Shown: positions 1-17,505 of the stretch, piece by piece | Position numbering within the stretch: the stretch's first letter is position 1 | Layout: every line of letters begins with the position of its first letter | From: Isoperla grammatica | Lineage: Eukaryota > Arthropoda > Insecta > Plecoptera > Perlodidae | Assembly: GCA_945910005.1 (NCBI GenBank) | Contig: OX246747.1 | Coordinates: forward strand, 33,708,293-33,772,292 | Length of the DNA: 64,000 nt | Direction: 5' to 3' | Program-made: the position numbers and the translations under genes | Notes under the pieces: model-generated | What the model saw: the letters and a program-made list of their open reading frames with translations, nothing else | What the model was told of the DNA's origin: nothing | The model's database searches: none

Positions 1-642
1 CCAATAGTACGTTTTATGTGTTCTCATAATCGGTTTTTCCGGCCAGACAGTGAGCCGAATTCCAAGTTGTTATTGTTCAACGCGACCACGTTAGGGTGGT
101 GTCACACTATGCGTTGCTAACGGTCCTGCAAGAGCGGAACGCTTTTGAGGGATGGTGACAGCACACGCTTTTAAATGCGAGGTGTCACACTTGTGCGTTG
201 CCAACGCGTCCAACGGATGCTACCGCAGCATGCTGCCGCGTAGACGGACGAGCGGACAGCGGGATTTGAGCGACAACACACGTAGTTAGATGCAAGGTGT
301 CACACTATGCGGTTGTAACGGAGCGTTAGCAAGTTGTTTGTACTGTTTTCCACAATGTTTGATGTGAACAAGTTCATTTAATTTCTTGTTTACTTTTCGT
401 TAAATATATTTGTATCCATTTTTTGTAACCTTTCTTTGTGTGCTTTCAGTTTTTGTATAATGACTAATGAGGTATATTTTTTACCTACGTACTCTCACTA
501 TGGTTTAGTCTTTTGAATTGTATGTTTATGTTTAAGCCACAGTTAAGCCTGTATAAGTGCTTTGTGGCTTTTTATATAGAGAACCATTTTTATGTTAATT
601 TGTATAATTTATAATCGAATAAGAAAACTTATTATTAGTATT

Positions 643-767
643 ATTATTTTATTGTTGCAATACATACAAACTCGGTCAAAACCGGCATAAACATGTTGTA
701 CGGACACAAATGTCAAGTATTTCCATGTGTTTACATTATTAAAATCTACTTAGAACTACTTAATATA
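643..767 (+). repeat. Dispersed repeat, inverted copy of 3937-4088
   Basis: This stretch, with motifs such as AACATGTTGTACGGACAC and CAAGTATTTCCATGTG, recurs in reverse complement at 3937-4088. The copy here is interrupted by a LINE tail with a TTC microsatellite that the other copy lacks, so the LINE tail is a later insertion. Confidence 0.7.
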
Positions 768-828
768 TCTTCTTCTTCTTCTTCTTCTTCTTCTTCTTCT
801 GCTTCTCAAATGCCCACATTTGGCTATA
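768..828 (-). mobile_element. LINE 3' end fragment with (GAA)n tail
   Basis: Read on the minus strand it is AGCCAAATGTGGGCATTTGAG followed by GAA repeats. This is the same 3' terminus as the element at 2775-3152. Only about 30 bp of body plus the tail is present. Confidence 0.65.
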
Positions 829-932
829 CTACTGAATATATCATTGTCCACATTATTTTTTCCAAACCGAACTGTGGATGCTATGTACGGTCGTGGAGGA
901 TTTGTACTCATCCCAGCATTCGCTCTTTTGGA

Positions 933-939
<7 letters not shown>

Positions 940-1024
<85 letters not shown>

Positions 1025-1044
1025 GATTATTATTATTTTCATTA
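940..1044. repeat. (ATT)n microsatellite
   Basis: About 100 bp of ATT trinucleotide with a few interruptions. Long Ile, Leu or Tyr runs in all frames are artefacts of the repeat. Confidence 0.95.
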
Positions 1045-1331
1045 TTTATTTAGTTTAAAATTTTTTTTCAGAACAGATAAAACTTATTCTAAACATGGTT
1101 AAATTTAAATTTAATTCGTGTTTTTATGAGCACACCGCTAAGTGCCCCCTTGCCACCCCTGTGGACACCCATGCACAGAGCCATGTGTTCTCACTTAATT
1201 TTATCTGCCATTCTTCGGATTTTAATCAACGTGCTATCCTGCTACCGCAGTATAGTGTGACAGGTAGAGGCCATCCGCTTTAAGCGCATCCGCTTTTGTA
1301 GGAGCGTCAGCAACGCATAGTGTGACACCAG

Positions 1332-2520
1332 CCTTAGTCATTCATCCCAGTTCTGCGAAGCGCCCTCCACCCCCTTCCATCGCTCAACACAATGCAACCC
1401 AGCAGCCAGTGAGTGACTTGACCTTGACCAGCTGCATCTCGTTCCGCGTGGGAGGGGGGTGGGGGGTCTCTGAAAAGGTCGTTTTATCTACGATCTCGGC
1501 TGCCGGCACTGAGGTTCTTTACCTCCCTCGCTGATACAACCTTACGTAAATATGTTTATTTTTGGAGAGCGTTTTTTTTTTTTTTTTTGAAAACCGGTTT
1601 TAAACCGGTTTCGAATTCGGTTACCCGGTTAGTAATTTTAGTAACCGATGTCATCACTAGTAGGGCCCAGGCCTAGACCTAGGCGAACTCATTGGTGAGA
1701 GGTTTGGGACAATCCACTAGCCCTAGAGTGTAGAAAACACTATTTATATAAATTTAAAATGTATACTAAGCATATAACTCATTTGGACTATCAAATATGT
1801 AATGACCATCCACTTTTTCTGGGCCATTCTCTCCACAAGCAATCTTGCACACTTCTCCATCCATAATTACGCGCCTTTTTGCAACCTGCTACAACTTTAC
1901 TGAAAGCGCTCCACCTCTCGAGTAGGAGCACTTTCAGTAGAGTTGTAGCAGCTACCATTTCGTAATCGAACACTTTTGTAGTAGCGCCAACTTACTACCA
2001 AAGCGCCTGCTCCCATAGAACGAACGCTTTTGTAGTACTGTCGCACATACAGAACGAACAGACCTTATGTAGGGCCTACAGGCCAAAAAACATTAAATTT
2101 AAAAATGAAAACTAAAAAAACATAAAGTGAAATTTCAAAAAGTCCCCATTATATCATAATTGTCTTCAATTCAATTCATTTAACATTCTCAGCTATTATC
2201 ACATGTTAACATAGTACGATCAATATGGTATAGGGCCTACAACACTTGCGAATATACCGGTAGTAACACTAGTCTTTTGTTGAGGATGCATTGCATAAAA
2301 CAAAGCAAACGTTACACTTTACCAATAACACTGACTACAAGAAAGAAAGTCTTCGTCGCCTCTGCAGGACTATGTCCCTCAAGAATACAACAAATCAAAT
2401 CAAAAAATCTTCTATTAAAAAACTAATACAAATTTGGGTACATTCATTTTCAATTTGGGTTTTTCTACAAATCCAAAATTTGGAAAAAAAAAAAATCCTG
2501 AAATAAAAAAAGTGTCTCAC
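1332..2520. other. No gene recognised; hairpin sequences
   Basis: I searched this stretch for the exon that should follow GEN1 exon 7 and found no convincing one. It holds a poly-T run near 1570, accggttt-like inverted motifs (1590-1640), and a perfect-looking hairpin at 1888-1950. Confidence 0.6.
1888..1950. repeat. Short hairpin / MITE core
   Basis: The arm TGCTACAACTTTACTGAAAG (from 1888) is repeated as its inverse at 1925-1950 with one or two mismatches and a loop of about 12 bases. This is probably the centre of a foldback transposon. Confidence 0.5.
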
Positions 2521-8699
<6,179 letters not shown>

Positions 8700-9478
8700 A
8701 TTGCTTGGATAAATAACTTACGAAAATTAGAAAGGCGATTGTTTACGTACTGAAAATGTGAGGTTAGGTCTGTCTTTCAAGCATTTAGAATGTTATCACC
8801 TCTGTATATCTTGCTACCACTACGCTTATATCTAGCCAAGCAGCGCAGCCATAAAGTACGCACGAAAGAGTAAAAAGTCTAGGGCTATATAATACTATAA
8901 TTCAATATTAAACTTTGAAAGTCAATAACTGTCATTTTTATCAGATATTTTGAAAACAGCCGCGTAAATGCTCCACGGGAGGCAGCACTGTTCCCACTGT
9001 GCCCAACATAATACGAAAAATGTTAGCAACAGCAAAATACTGCTCATTGCCCCTACTACTGCTCTAATCTCTTCCCTACCCTACAACTGCTCATTTTCCG
9101 TCTGCCTTGGCGGACGTACAAATGTGGCCATCTAAAATTGCGAAAACAAACGTTTTCAAAAGATGGTTTTAGTCAAGAAAAAAAAAACAGATTGGCAGCG
9201 ATTAAGCGGCAAATTTTAAAACCAACCAGACAATGACAAAGGTTATTACAGCCATTTACGATTCAATTTATTGATTTTTACAGATTTACAACTGAAATGT
9301 TTTGCCCAGTAAACATTTTGCTATGAATAATATGTTTACCCATTCCTCTTGAAAATTAAAAAATCACATTTGTATAGTATCACTTTTATGATTCTGCTTT
9401 TATACATATCGCCATTGAGTTTATAAACCCAATGATATCGCTTTTCTTTATTCCTACATCATTTATTTGGGTAAAGGG
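8700..9478. other. GEN1 5' flank, no gene recognised
   Basis: This should contain the GEN1 5' UTR and promoter. I see no TATA box at a persuasive distance and no coding exon on either strand. Confidence 0.5.
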
Positions 9479-10059
9479 TAAGGTGACCAGACGTACCGGT
9501 TTGACCGGTACAGTACCGTTATCGGAACACTTGTACCGGTGTCCCGAGAGATTCACGTATTTTTACCGGTTTGTAATTTTTGGGGAAAAGGTGTCCCGGT
9601 ATTCTGTCACTAAAGACAACCTTGTCGATTGTAACAGTGGGGGGAGGGAGGAGGGGGGGCTTACAGTTGCTAGCCCTCGACACAAGCGGGTTGCATTCGC
9701 AGACGCTGACTCACACAATCACGCACTCACTCAACTCAGTCAGCCGAGTTTATTCCGTCAACAGGCGGCTGGCGAAATACGACCGGGCGGGCATAGGCCT
9801 AACATGCCTACAAAAATATACCCACATTCATTTAAATACTTGATATATATTAATAAAAATGTATATGAATAATAATGTATTGACATTTATTTTGTTTTAT
9901 TAATTCATGTAAGAAAGCTGTTTTCTGGGCATTTTGCACGCAAATTTGAATTAAAAATGCTTCGCCTCTTTCGCCCCAGATCCCGTGCTTGTCCATAGAG
10001 TTCGTAATTCTTACACTTCGTTTGTCGCGGTTTGCAATATTCAAAATATGGTCACCTTA
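9479..10059. mobile_element. Possible DNA transposon with TAAGGTGACCA ends
   Basis: TAAGGTGACCA at 9479 is matched by TGGTCACCTTA ending at 10059. The left part contains repeated ACCGGT motifs. No target duplication is evident and the inverted repeat is short, so the call is tentative. Confidence 0.4.
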
Positions 10060-10079
10060 GTTCACCTTAGTTTCCACCA

Positions 10080-10240
10080 TTGATCTTGGGCATCCCAGGA
10101 ATCAGTATTGGCATGCCAAGCTCGACACATCATTTTCTTCAACTTCGTTCTCTTCGTGTATGACTTTCTCTCACCGTTCCACCATGGTTCCACCAACTCT
10201 CCCCACTTTTTCCTGTCCTCCCACCATCTCTCTCTGTTCT
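10080..10240 (-). mobile_element. Decayed LINE fragment
   Basis: The minus strand reads roughly WWEDRKKWGELVE followed by degenerate sequence. Related WEDRKRW-type peptides occur near 20990-21070 (minus) and 27030-27090 (plus). I infer remnants of one reverse transcriptase C-terminal region. Confidence 0.3.
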
Positions 10241-10485
10241 AAAAACGTAATTTTATATTAATCGAATGGCGTCATGTATTATGGCTGGCTACTTTGACGA
10301 TCAAAGATTACAAACTAGTTTGCAATCTTTGATTGACGATGGAGGTAGCTTTGAAATCTTTTCGGCATATAATGTTCGATTTCGTTCTTCATAGATCAGC
10401 TTGCTCTGGGCTACAGCCCCCCCCCCCCCCACACTACCGCACGGTAATCCCGAAGATATCGTTTCATAAACATAATCTTTGAGAT

Positions 10486-10910
10486 TGTATTTATTTATTT
10501 ATTTATTTATTTTATTGTAGGAATTAAGGCCAGTGTAGGGCACAATGCCCTCTTTAGCCTGATGAGTGATGATTGATGAATGATAATGAGGAAGGGAGGA
10601 GGGGAAGCCTGATACCGGCACGTAGCCTACTCCTGCCGAAAAGTACCAAGGGGACCATCAGCTTTACGTCCCATCCGAAAAGACGGTGTAACTTTGACCA
10701 GTCATAGGTTCCTCCACTAACCTGGACTGTTGACGAGAAGAACGAAGCTGTTACACAAGCTTTGAACCCTCCAATCCGCTCTAACCAACGGTAACTAGTG
10801 TTTCGGAGGAGAGTGGTCACCCATCCACCTCCTGACCTAGCCCGAGGTTGATTATCTTCGGTGTTCGTTTGGGAACTGGCTAAGCGACCGCGGCTAAACC
10901 GTTGGCTTTA
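10486..10910 (-). mobile_element. Full-length SINE with 5S rRNA-like head
   Basis: On the minus strand the head contains AATCAACCTCGGGCTAGGTC and then TGGATGGGTGACC. These resemble the 3' half of 5S rRNA (AAGCA-CGTCGGGCC-GGTTAG and TGGATGGGTGACC, box C of its internal promoter). The body has the GATGGGACGTAAAGC motif, and the element ends in a (TAAA)n-type tail. A polymerase III-transcribed, 5S-derived SINE is the best fit. Confidence 0.6.
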
Positions 10911-10971
10911 TGTAATTTTGAAAAACATTTCTTCTATGATGTTTATTGTTCTGAACCGCAGTTTTGTGTAC

Positions 10972-11170
10972 CCGTTGTCTTAATGGGGGGGTTGGGGAGA
11001 GTGTACCCTAATCACGAGGTGGGGGGGGGGGGGGGGGTAATTTATTTTTATTTTATTTTAGGGCATTTTTATGGAATGATAAGCATAATATAGATGGGCC
11101 CCCTTAGTAAATCTTGGGGGGAGGGTTGACTCTGCCACCGGGCTATAAGGCCCAGCCACAGAAGAGAGCT
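10972..11170 (+). mobile_element. CR1-like LINE 3' UTR copy
   Basis: CTTGGGGGGAGGGTTG, TCTGCCACCGGGCTATAAGG and CCCAGCCACAGAAGAG recur almost unchanged at 36446-36497 in the full LINE. This is a severely 5'-truncated copy. Its 3' end runs straight into the CTA microsatellite. Confidence 0.85.
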
Positions 11171-11421
<251 letters not shown>

Positions 11422-11635
11422 CCCGCCCGGCCCCACCCCTTGAGCCGACTACGTCACAAGCCTGAGATGACTCACTCAGTCAGTCGCGCTCAGCGCATAG
11501 CACGAAGTGGATGTGCGGCCGCTGTTCTCCTGTACAGGTAAGACTTTTACGTTTTTTTTAAACTTTTATTCGCTAAATGTGTGTTTCGTGGTACGATAAT
11601 GCTGTGTACGAGAGCCGAGAGCTGTGGGTGGTGGA

Positions 11636-12572
11636 CAGTGCCGTATCGAAGGGGGGGGGGGGGGGGTGATGATGATTCCTTGTTTGTTCTCCACTGGGAC
11701 CGTAGTAGGTCGTTTCTCAATTTTATTTAAACTTTAAATCCATCATTGTCCTCTAAATAGTTACTGCAGTATTAGTTTTTACTAACGTTTAAACATTTTT
11801 CTGTTTAGACCTTTGCGTCGGCTTTATTGTTGGAGGGGGGGGGGGGGGGGGGTTGATGATGATTCCAAATTGTTTGTTCTCCAATTGACCGCCTAGTTGA
11901 TCGTTCTTACATACTCTGCTTGTTACCTCTAAAGTTCATGCAAATCGTTTCTTGTAAACTACGTTATACTCAGGGTTTGATGCATATAGTGGGTCAGGGA
12001 GGGGTGAAACCCATAATAGGTGTAAAGGCTGATGTAGATAAGCTTGTAGTGGGCTAGTGAGAGAAATGTGTTTTCGTAGCCTGAGGTGATCGCAGCTCGC
12101 AGTGAAACCCATAATGGGTGTAAAGCCTGATATAGATAAGCTTGTAGTGGGCTAGTGAGAGAAATGTGTTTTCGTAGCCTGAGGTGATCGCAGCTCACAG
12201 TGAAACCCATAATAGGTGTAAAGGCTAATGTAGATAAGCTTGTAGTGGGCTAGTGAGAGAAATGTGTTTTCGTAGCCTGAGGTGATCCCAGCTCGCAGTG
12301 AAACCCATAATAGGTGTAAAGGCTGATGTAGATAAGCTTGTAGTGGGCTAGTGAGAGAAATGTGTTTTCGTAGCCTGAGGTGATCGCAGCTCGCAGTGAA
12401 ACCCATAATAGGTGTAAAGCCTGGTGTAGATAAGCTTGATCCTACAATCCGTTATCTGTGCTTCTATATAGGCCTACATGCTTTTAAATTATAAGAATCG
12501 TTTTTGTAGGTAGGCCTAGTGGGGAGGTGCGAGGTGGGGTTAGGCCCCAAAATTCCCTTCGGTATGCCACTG
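11636..12572. mobile_element. TIR element carrying a 98-bp satellite
   Basis: The left end CAGTGCCGTATCGAAGGG matches the inverse of the right end CCCTTCGGTATGCCACTG with three mismatches. CAGTGGC-type ends are common in hAT elements. Inside are two poly-G/TGATGATGATTCC copies (about 11650 and 11838) and the satellite array. A target duplication is not clear. Confidence 0.45.
11975..12445. repeat. 98-bp satellite array, about five copies
   Basis: The unit contains GATAAGCTTGTAGTGGGCTA, GAGAAATGTGTTTTCGTAGC and TGAGGTGATCGCAGCTC with a 98-bp spacing. It is the same family as 55003-57108. The left flanks of the two arrays also match (TATACTCAGGG ... GGAGGGGTGAAACCC). Confidence 0.95.
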
Positions 12573-12967
12573 AAAATAATGATACCATTTATACTTAAAG
12601 CAGTGTTGTAAGGGACCTGAGGCCTAAATGCGACTAATCGAATGGTGAACATGACACCTGCATTTTTCGTAAAAAAGACGCGATCCGGCCGAAGTGAAAC
12701 CAAAAACCCGGACATTTCATGCTTTTATTTAAAAGCCGCCCGGACGCATGAAGAGCATACGAAAAAGAGGACATGTCCGGTTTTAACCGGACAAATGGCA
12801 ACCCTAGTAATGTTGTACCCTTCTGACTATCTGCATTGGTAGGGGGAATCGTTAGTTTCACCATTGTTGAGCTGGCATTCTTAGCGACATGTTTGAAGCG
12901 CCAACTCACTGCGTGACGTCACAGGGTATGAGAGGCAACGCGCCAGAACAAGACGTGGACTTTAGCC

Positions 12968-13404
12968 CTTAGACCAGTAATATAGGTAGACGGAGTATGA
13001 CGTCATCGCGAGTGAGACCATCATTGAAACCACGTGATGTGGGGACAAAGCCTTCTCGACCAATCCGCGATAGACTGCATTCTTAGCGAGAAGTTCGCAG
13101 GTTTGCCGCTAGATGGTGTTAAGTGCGCGGCAACTACGTTTGACATTTGACAAAGGATGTATTATTATTTGTATTTCCTCAGAAATGATTAGTGAAGGTA
13201 CTGTTAATCTTAGTTAACATATTTTTAATTTGCACTTATTGAAAATGATCATTTTTCTTTACACAACGATGTACTGTTTGTACTGTTCATACGCAAACGC
13301 TTTAAATTGCCGCGCATCCTATCCCCACATCACGTGGTCTCAATGTTGGTCTCACTCGCGGCCGGTCGGTAGCATCTGCTTGCTCCGTCTATTACTGGTC
13401 TAAG
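12968..13404. mobile_element. hAT-type MITE with 8-bp TSD
   Basis: The direct repeat CTTTAGCC flanks both ends (12960-12967 and 13405-13412). The terminal inverted repeats of about 80 bp start CTTAGACCAGTAAT and end ATTACTGGTCTAAG. They include the matching GCGAGTGAGACCA and CCACGTGATGTGGGGA blocks. No transposase is present. Confidence 0.8.
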
Positions 13405-13835
13405 CTTTAGCCCCCCCGGCTTTGAATCAGACACATCGCAGACAGAGTCTGTTGTGACGAGGTACGTCTGTGACCTTGGCCTCATAGTGGGGGGGGGGGG
13501 GGGGGGGGGGGAGGGGAGACAGTCTGTGGTTTGGTACTCTTGACATAATATTAAAAGTATGGTGGTTTCGCTTTCGTTAGAATTAAAAACCATGCATTTT
13601 TTTGAAAGGGAGTGAAAATTATATAGGGGATGAGAGAGAGAGAGAGTGATAGAATGAGGGAGAAAAATAGAGAGAGATTTCATAAAGGAAGGGTTAAGGT
13701 CTGTAGGGGACATTTTTTTCTATCATATATTTTATGTCAACATTAGTTTCATAAAAAGGTATTGTAAATAAACCCACACTAATCTGAAACTGTATCTCTG
13801 ATTTCCTACGACGCTGAGCTGACTCGATTGCAAGA

Positions 13836-14036
13836 CCGACGCAGCCCGATGCGACATGGCTGGACTTCTACGCAAGCGTCGCTACAGCCAGCTTACCTCG
13901 AGACCTTCGTTGCGGTGATATGCCCGATGCGACATGGCTGGACTTCTACGCGAGCGTCGCTACAGCCAGCTTACCTCGAGACCTTCGTTGCGGAGACCTT
14001 CTAGCGGCACAAATTAACCTCGTATGAGGTGACAAG
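13836..14036 (+). ncRNA. Exon-like module A (tandem exon array)
   Basis: Contains two copies of an 85-bp unit (GCCCGATGCGACATGGCTGG ... CCTCGAGACCTTCGTTGCGG), then TTCTAGCGGCAC and a donor-like GAG|GTGACAAG|GTGAGTAA. It is related to the blocks at 14534, 16036 and 17506. A frame reading MAGLLRKRRYSQLTSRPSL is open within each half but interrupted by TGA between them. Coding status is unclear; I list it as part of a possible non-coding transcript. Confidence 0.4.
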
Positions 14037-14533
14037 GTGAGTAATAAACAATTTAGAGGAATATGCAATTTAAAAAAGCGTCATAAATGCACAAATATGT
14101 AGTAGTAGTAGGGCTAATTTCATAATATATCACGATATAAACGTGCGTTTTTTCATTTTTTTTTCATTTTTATTTTTCTAAACTCCAAAATTATCACTTT
14201 TTTACAAAATCATGACTTACTTATATAAAAATAATTAAAATATATATACAAAAAAAATCGTTTTGAAGATCAAGAGTCAAGCTTTTCTTAGGTATAACTC
14301 CCACATACATACCTTCGATATACTTCGGCACAATATTATCGAGAAAAGTGGCAAAAACCCCCAGCACCAGGGGAAGGACCTGCCTACAAAGTCCAGCACC
14401 CAAAGTGTTTTGGCAATATCGACGTGATTTTTTTTGGCGTCTATATTTTTGTGATCATTTTTTTTTTTGGATCATTATTGATATGGAATTTTACGTTGGT
14501 TGACATCCCTAAATAAGACTGTTGTTTTTCTAG

Positions 14534-14686
14534 GATCTTCTGAGAGCAACGGCGGCCACTTTAGTGCGTACCAACATTGTCTAATGCGACATCGCTAGAC
14601 TTCCTCGCAAGCATCGCCACAGCCAGCTTACCTCGAGACCTTCGCTGCGGAGACCTTCTAGCAGCACATATTACCCATTTTATGAG
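14534..14686 (+). ncRNA. Exon-like module B
   Basis: Preceded by a pyrimidine tract and TTTCTAG, starting GATCTTCTGAGAGCAACGGC. It contains AGCTTACCTCGAGACCTTCG and ends TATGAG|GCGAGT. The donor is GC rather than GT. The reading frames are broken by stops. Confidence 0.4.
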
Positions 14687-15007
14687 GCGAGTAATTAACA
14701 ATTTAAATGAATTAAACAATTAAAAAAGAATAAACAATTTAAAAAAGCGTCATAATTGCACAAATATGTACCTAATTCGCCTGTAAAAAGAAACAACACG
14801 CTCCAAGCGGACAAAACGAGAAACGCTAAGGTGAGGTCGTTGTCAAGATTCGCGGCGCGCTAAGAATGTTACACATCTTCACTTACCACGTTCTAGCCGT
14901 TATTGTATTGATTTTTATGGTTTAACTTATATGACAATTGTTAGTTGGCATATCAATTATTGTTGTAAGGATGCTTTCAAAATAATATAGGTAATAGTTA
15001 ACTTGTT

Positions 15008-15379
15008 ATGACAATTCACGCATCGGAGATGGACAGCTCTAGAAAATTGTTTTGTTTTCTCAGACTCAATTGGCAAAAAACTAATGATCGGATGTGTTCG
15101 AGAGTTCTCAATACATGCGTAGCAGCCTTTGTAGACAATAACAAAATAAACTTTCTAGATAGAAAGTGCACTGAACGCAAATTCGTAGCATGCACTAAAA
15201 TGCAAGGTGCGAATTTTCACGGCCGAACCGCACGCCGAGACTACATATCCAATGTTATATTTGTAAAACAAATCGTTATTTATGGATGTTTATCGTATAT
15301 GAATGGCTCACGGGTCTTCTACATTGGTACAGGCTTTCATATACGTATATATCGACAGTACTGGCTGCTTAGATTTTAA
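15008..15379 (+). other. Orphan open frame of 123 codons
   Basis: An open frame from ATG at 15008 with no recognisable domain. It lies between exon-like modules in otherwise non-coding sequence. I give it little weight as a gene. Confidence 0.15.
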
Positions 15380-15506
15380 TATAATTAATAAAAACTGTTG
15401 TTACGCATATAGTGGCTATGTTAAGCTGCCTCCACCCACCTCATCGTAGCTGCCATCACTCACTTCTCGCGGCGACAGTAACGCTATCTCTTGACAATTT
15501 TATAGG

Positions 15507-15890
15507 CGTATAGTAGGATCGCTATATAATCACCTCCCTGAAAACATGAAAACTGTAAAAGACATTAAGCTATTTAAATGCAAATTAAAATACCATTGAC
15601 AAGTAAATATTATTCAGCAGAAGAATATTTAGAGTGTTTGTAAAGTAATTATCAGCTACACTCTGATAACAGGAATGCTCCTAGTTTATTGCACACATGT
15701 TTGTTTTATAGAAATGTAGTATATGTTTTTTTATATAATATGACAGCTACTGTAATCCATCAATGCAATATTTTATTATATGTACAATGTATGTACGTAG
15801 TACCTAATTTGTAATTTTAGCCAATTAATGACAACCCAAATACTTTATAGTTTATACGCTTATGTGTAACCATGAGTTTTAAAGAGGCTA
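15507..15890 (+). mobile_element. CR1/L2-like LINE 3' fragment
   Basis: YNHLPENMKTVKDIKLFKCK followed by LKYH and a stop at 15597-15599 is the typical C-terminal LP-x-x-I...F-K-x-x-L motif of a LINE reverse transcriptase. The 3' UTR ends AAAGAGGCTAATAAATGAAA. The same terminus with a (CTACAT)n tail occurs at 54640-54722. Confidence 0.7.
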
Positions 15891-16035
15891 ATAAATGAAA
15901 TATAAATGTTATGGGCAATATCAATGTGATATTTTTTGGCGCCTATATTATCGGGATAATTTTTCTTTTTTGGATGATTATTGATATGGAATTTTACGTC
16001 GTTTGACATCCATAAATAAAACTGTTTTTTTCTAG

Positions 16036-16180
16036 GATCTTCCGAGAGCAACGGCGGTCACTTTGGTGCGTATCAACGCTGCCTAATGCGACAGCTTCTA
16101 CGCAAGCATCGCCACAGCTAGCTTACCTCGAGACCTTCGTTGCGGAGACCTTCTAGCGGCACATATTACCCTCGTATGAG
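16036..16180 (+). ncRNA. Exon-like module C
   Basis: TTTTTCTAG|GATCTTCCGAGAGCAACGGC starts the block and CTCGTATGAG|GTGAGTCC ends it, so both splice signals are canonical. About 85% similar by eye to modules B and D. Stops interrupt all frames. Confidence 0.45.
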
Positions 16181-16277
16181 GTGAGTCCCCTGATACGGCT
16201 GTAACTTGACACCGACTCCATTCTACTTTCATTGGCACTCGTTATAAATAAATATAAAACATAATACATTATATTGT

Positions 16278-17245
16278 TTTTTTTTTTTTTTTTTCTTCTT
16301 GTGCCAAGATGGCTTTTTCAGCCATTCTTTTGTCTTACTATCCAATATAAAACTGCTTCCTTTTCTGGCCTGCTCATATCATTGGGCAGGGAGTCGATAA
16401 AAACCTTGAGGGCAGCACATCTAAAAAGATGTGCCCTGTCTTGTACATCGGAGCTGCACAATTTACACGTTGCCGGTTCTTTGCTGATGTTAAAGCGGCT
16501 CAGGTGATGCTGCAGGACGTCATGGCCTGTTGCCAGCCGGAACTGGGCGGTGGCCGTCTTTCTGGACCAATTTTTATCAGGTCCTCTGTTGATCTCTGCC
16601 CACCAGCTTTTGGCTCGTAAGGCCTCTTCATATGTGCTTTTGTACGCCTTTTTGATGGCTGTCTTGATCTTGATTTTAGCACCTCTGAAGGACGTAGCCG
16701 CAGCTTGTGGAGGAGCAGCTTTCGTAGCTTTTTTGGCCAAGAAATCAGCTTTTTCGTTGCCCAGGATCTGGCAGTGGCTAGGGATCCATTGAATTTCTAG
16801 TTCTTTATTCTGCTGACGGAGACTGGCAAGGGAGTTTTTGAAGAGCAGCGATTGGGGGTGGAGGTTCACTGCTTGAGAGACAAATTGGATTGCTGAAGCG
16901 CTGTCGCTAAGGATAACAAATTTTGTCTTGTTGAGTGGGAAGGCTGGCACCTCTGCAATTTTTTGAGCCGCTCTGGCGATGGCTGCAACCTCCGCATCGA
17001 AGTATGTTGTGCCGACGCCCATCGGAGTGGCTTCCTCGAAGAAAGTGCAGTAGATGCTATAGCCGGTTCTATGTGTGGCTGAGTCGTAGGAGCCATCCGT
17101 GAAAATGTGCACCCACTCTTTCAGAGGAAAATACTTTTTCAAGTGTACCTCAGTTAGCGCTTTCAGCTCTTTCTTGTCGAGACCTTCCTTTTTCTCAATG
17201 CCATCTATTTTTATTCCTGGTATAAGCTGATTGGATCTATCTGGA
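16278..17245 (-). mobile_element. 5'-truncated LINE with RNase H domain, 12-bp TSD
   Basis: The direct repeat ACATTATATTGT flanks it (16266-16277 and 17246-17257), and a poly-A tail (poly-T on plus) marks its 3' end. The open frame (stop at 16318) encodes an RNase HI-like domain with D-E-D-D residues in FTDGSY, DAEVAAI, LSDSASA and NEKADFLAKKA. A Cys-His knuckle (TCKLCSSDVQDRAHLFRC) follows, then a short C terminus. This layout is typical of I-clade and related LINEs. The endonuclease and reverse transcriptase parts are missing. It sits inside the exon-like array, between modules C and D. Confidence 0.92.
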
Positions 17246-17505
17246 ACATTATATTGTAAGTATGCTATAAATAAATAAGTCGCAATGAGTATAATAAACA
17301 AATTAAAAAAGCATCATAAATGCACAAAGATGTAGTAGCAGTGCTTATTTAATAAAATATTGTATTTAAATTTAATGGGTAATATCAACGGGATATTTTT
17401 GGCGCCTAGGTATTACCACGATATTTTTTTTTACTACTGCATGATCATTGATATGGAATTTTACGTCATTTAACATTCCTAAATAAAACTGTTCTATCTT
17501 TCTAG

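Larger units (their letters stand above)
94..1331. mobile_element. Non-autonomous Harbinger-like DNA transposon
   Basis: The ends are inverted repeats: the left starts GGGTGGTGTCACACTATGCG, and the right end (about 1301-1331) is its near-perfect reverse complement. The trinucleotide TTA flanks both sides (91-93 and 1332-1334), which fits the TWA target duplication of PIF/Harbinger elements. Extra partial copies of the terminal sequence lie inside near 180 and 297. No transposase is encoded. The interior carries a LINE tail (768-828) and an ATT microsatellite. Confidence 0.6.

Noticed and set aside
693..1102. Open frames rich in Ile, Leu or Tyr runs
   Set aside because: Produced by TCT and ATT microsatellites.
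1791..1973. Candidate for the missing eighth GEN1 exon (minus strand)
   Set aside because: No acceptor in the required phase and no similarity to the GEN1 sequence expected after the VKTR strand; the region is a hairpin repeat.
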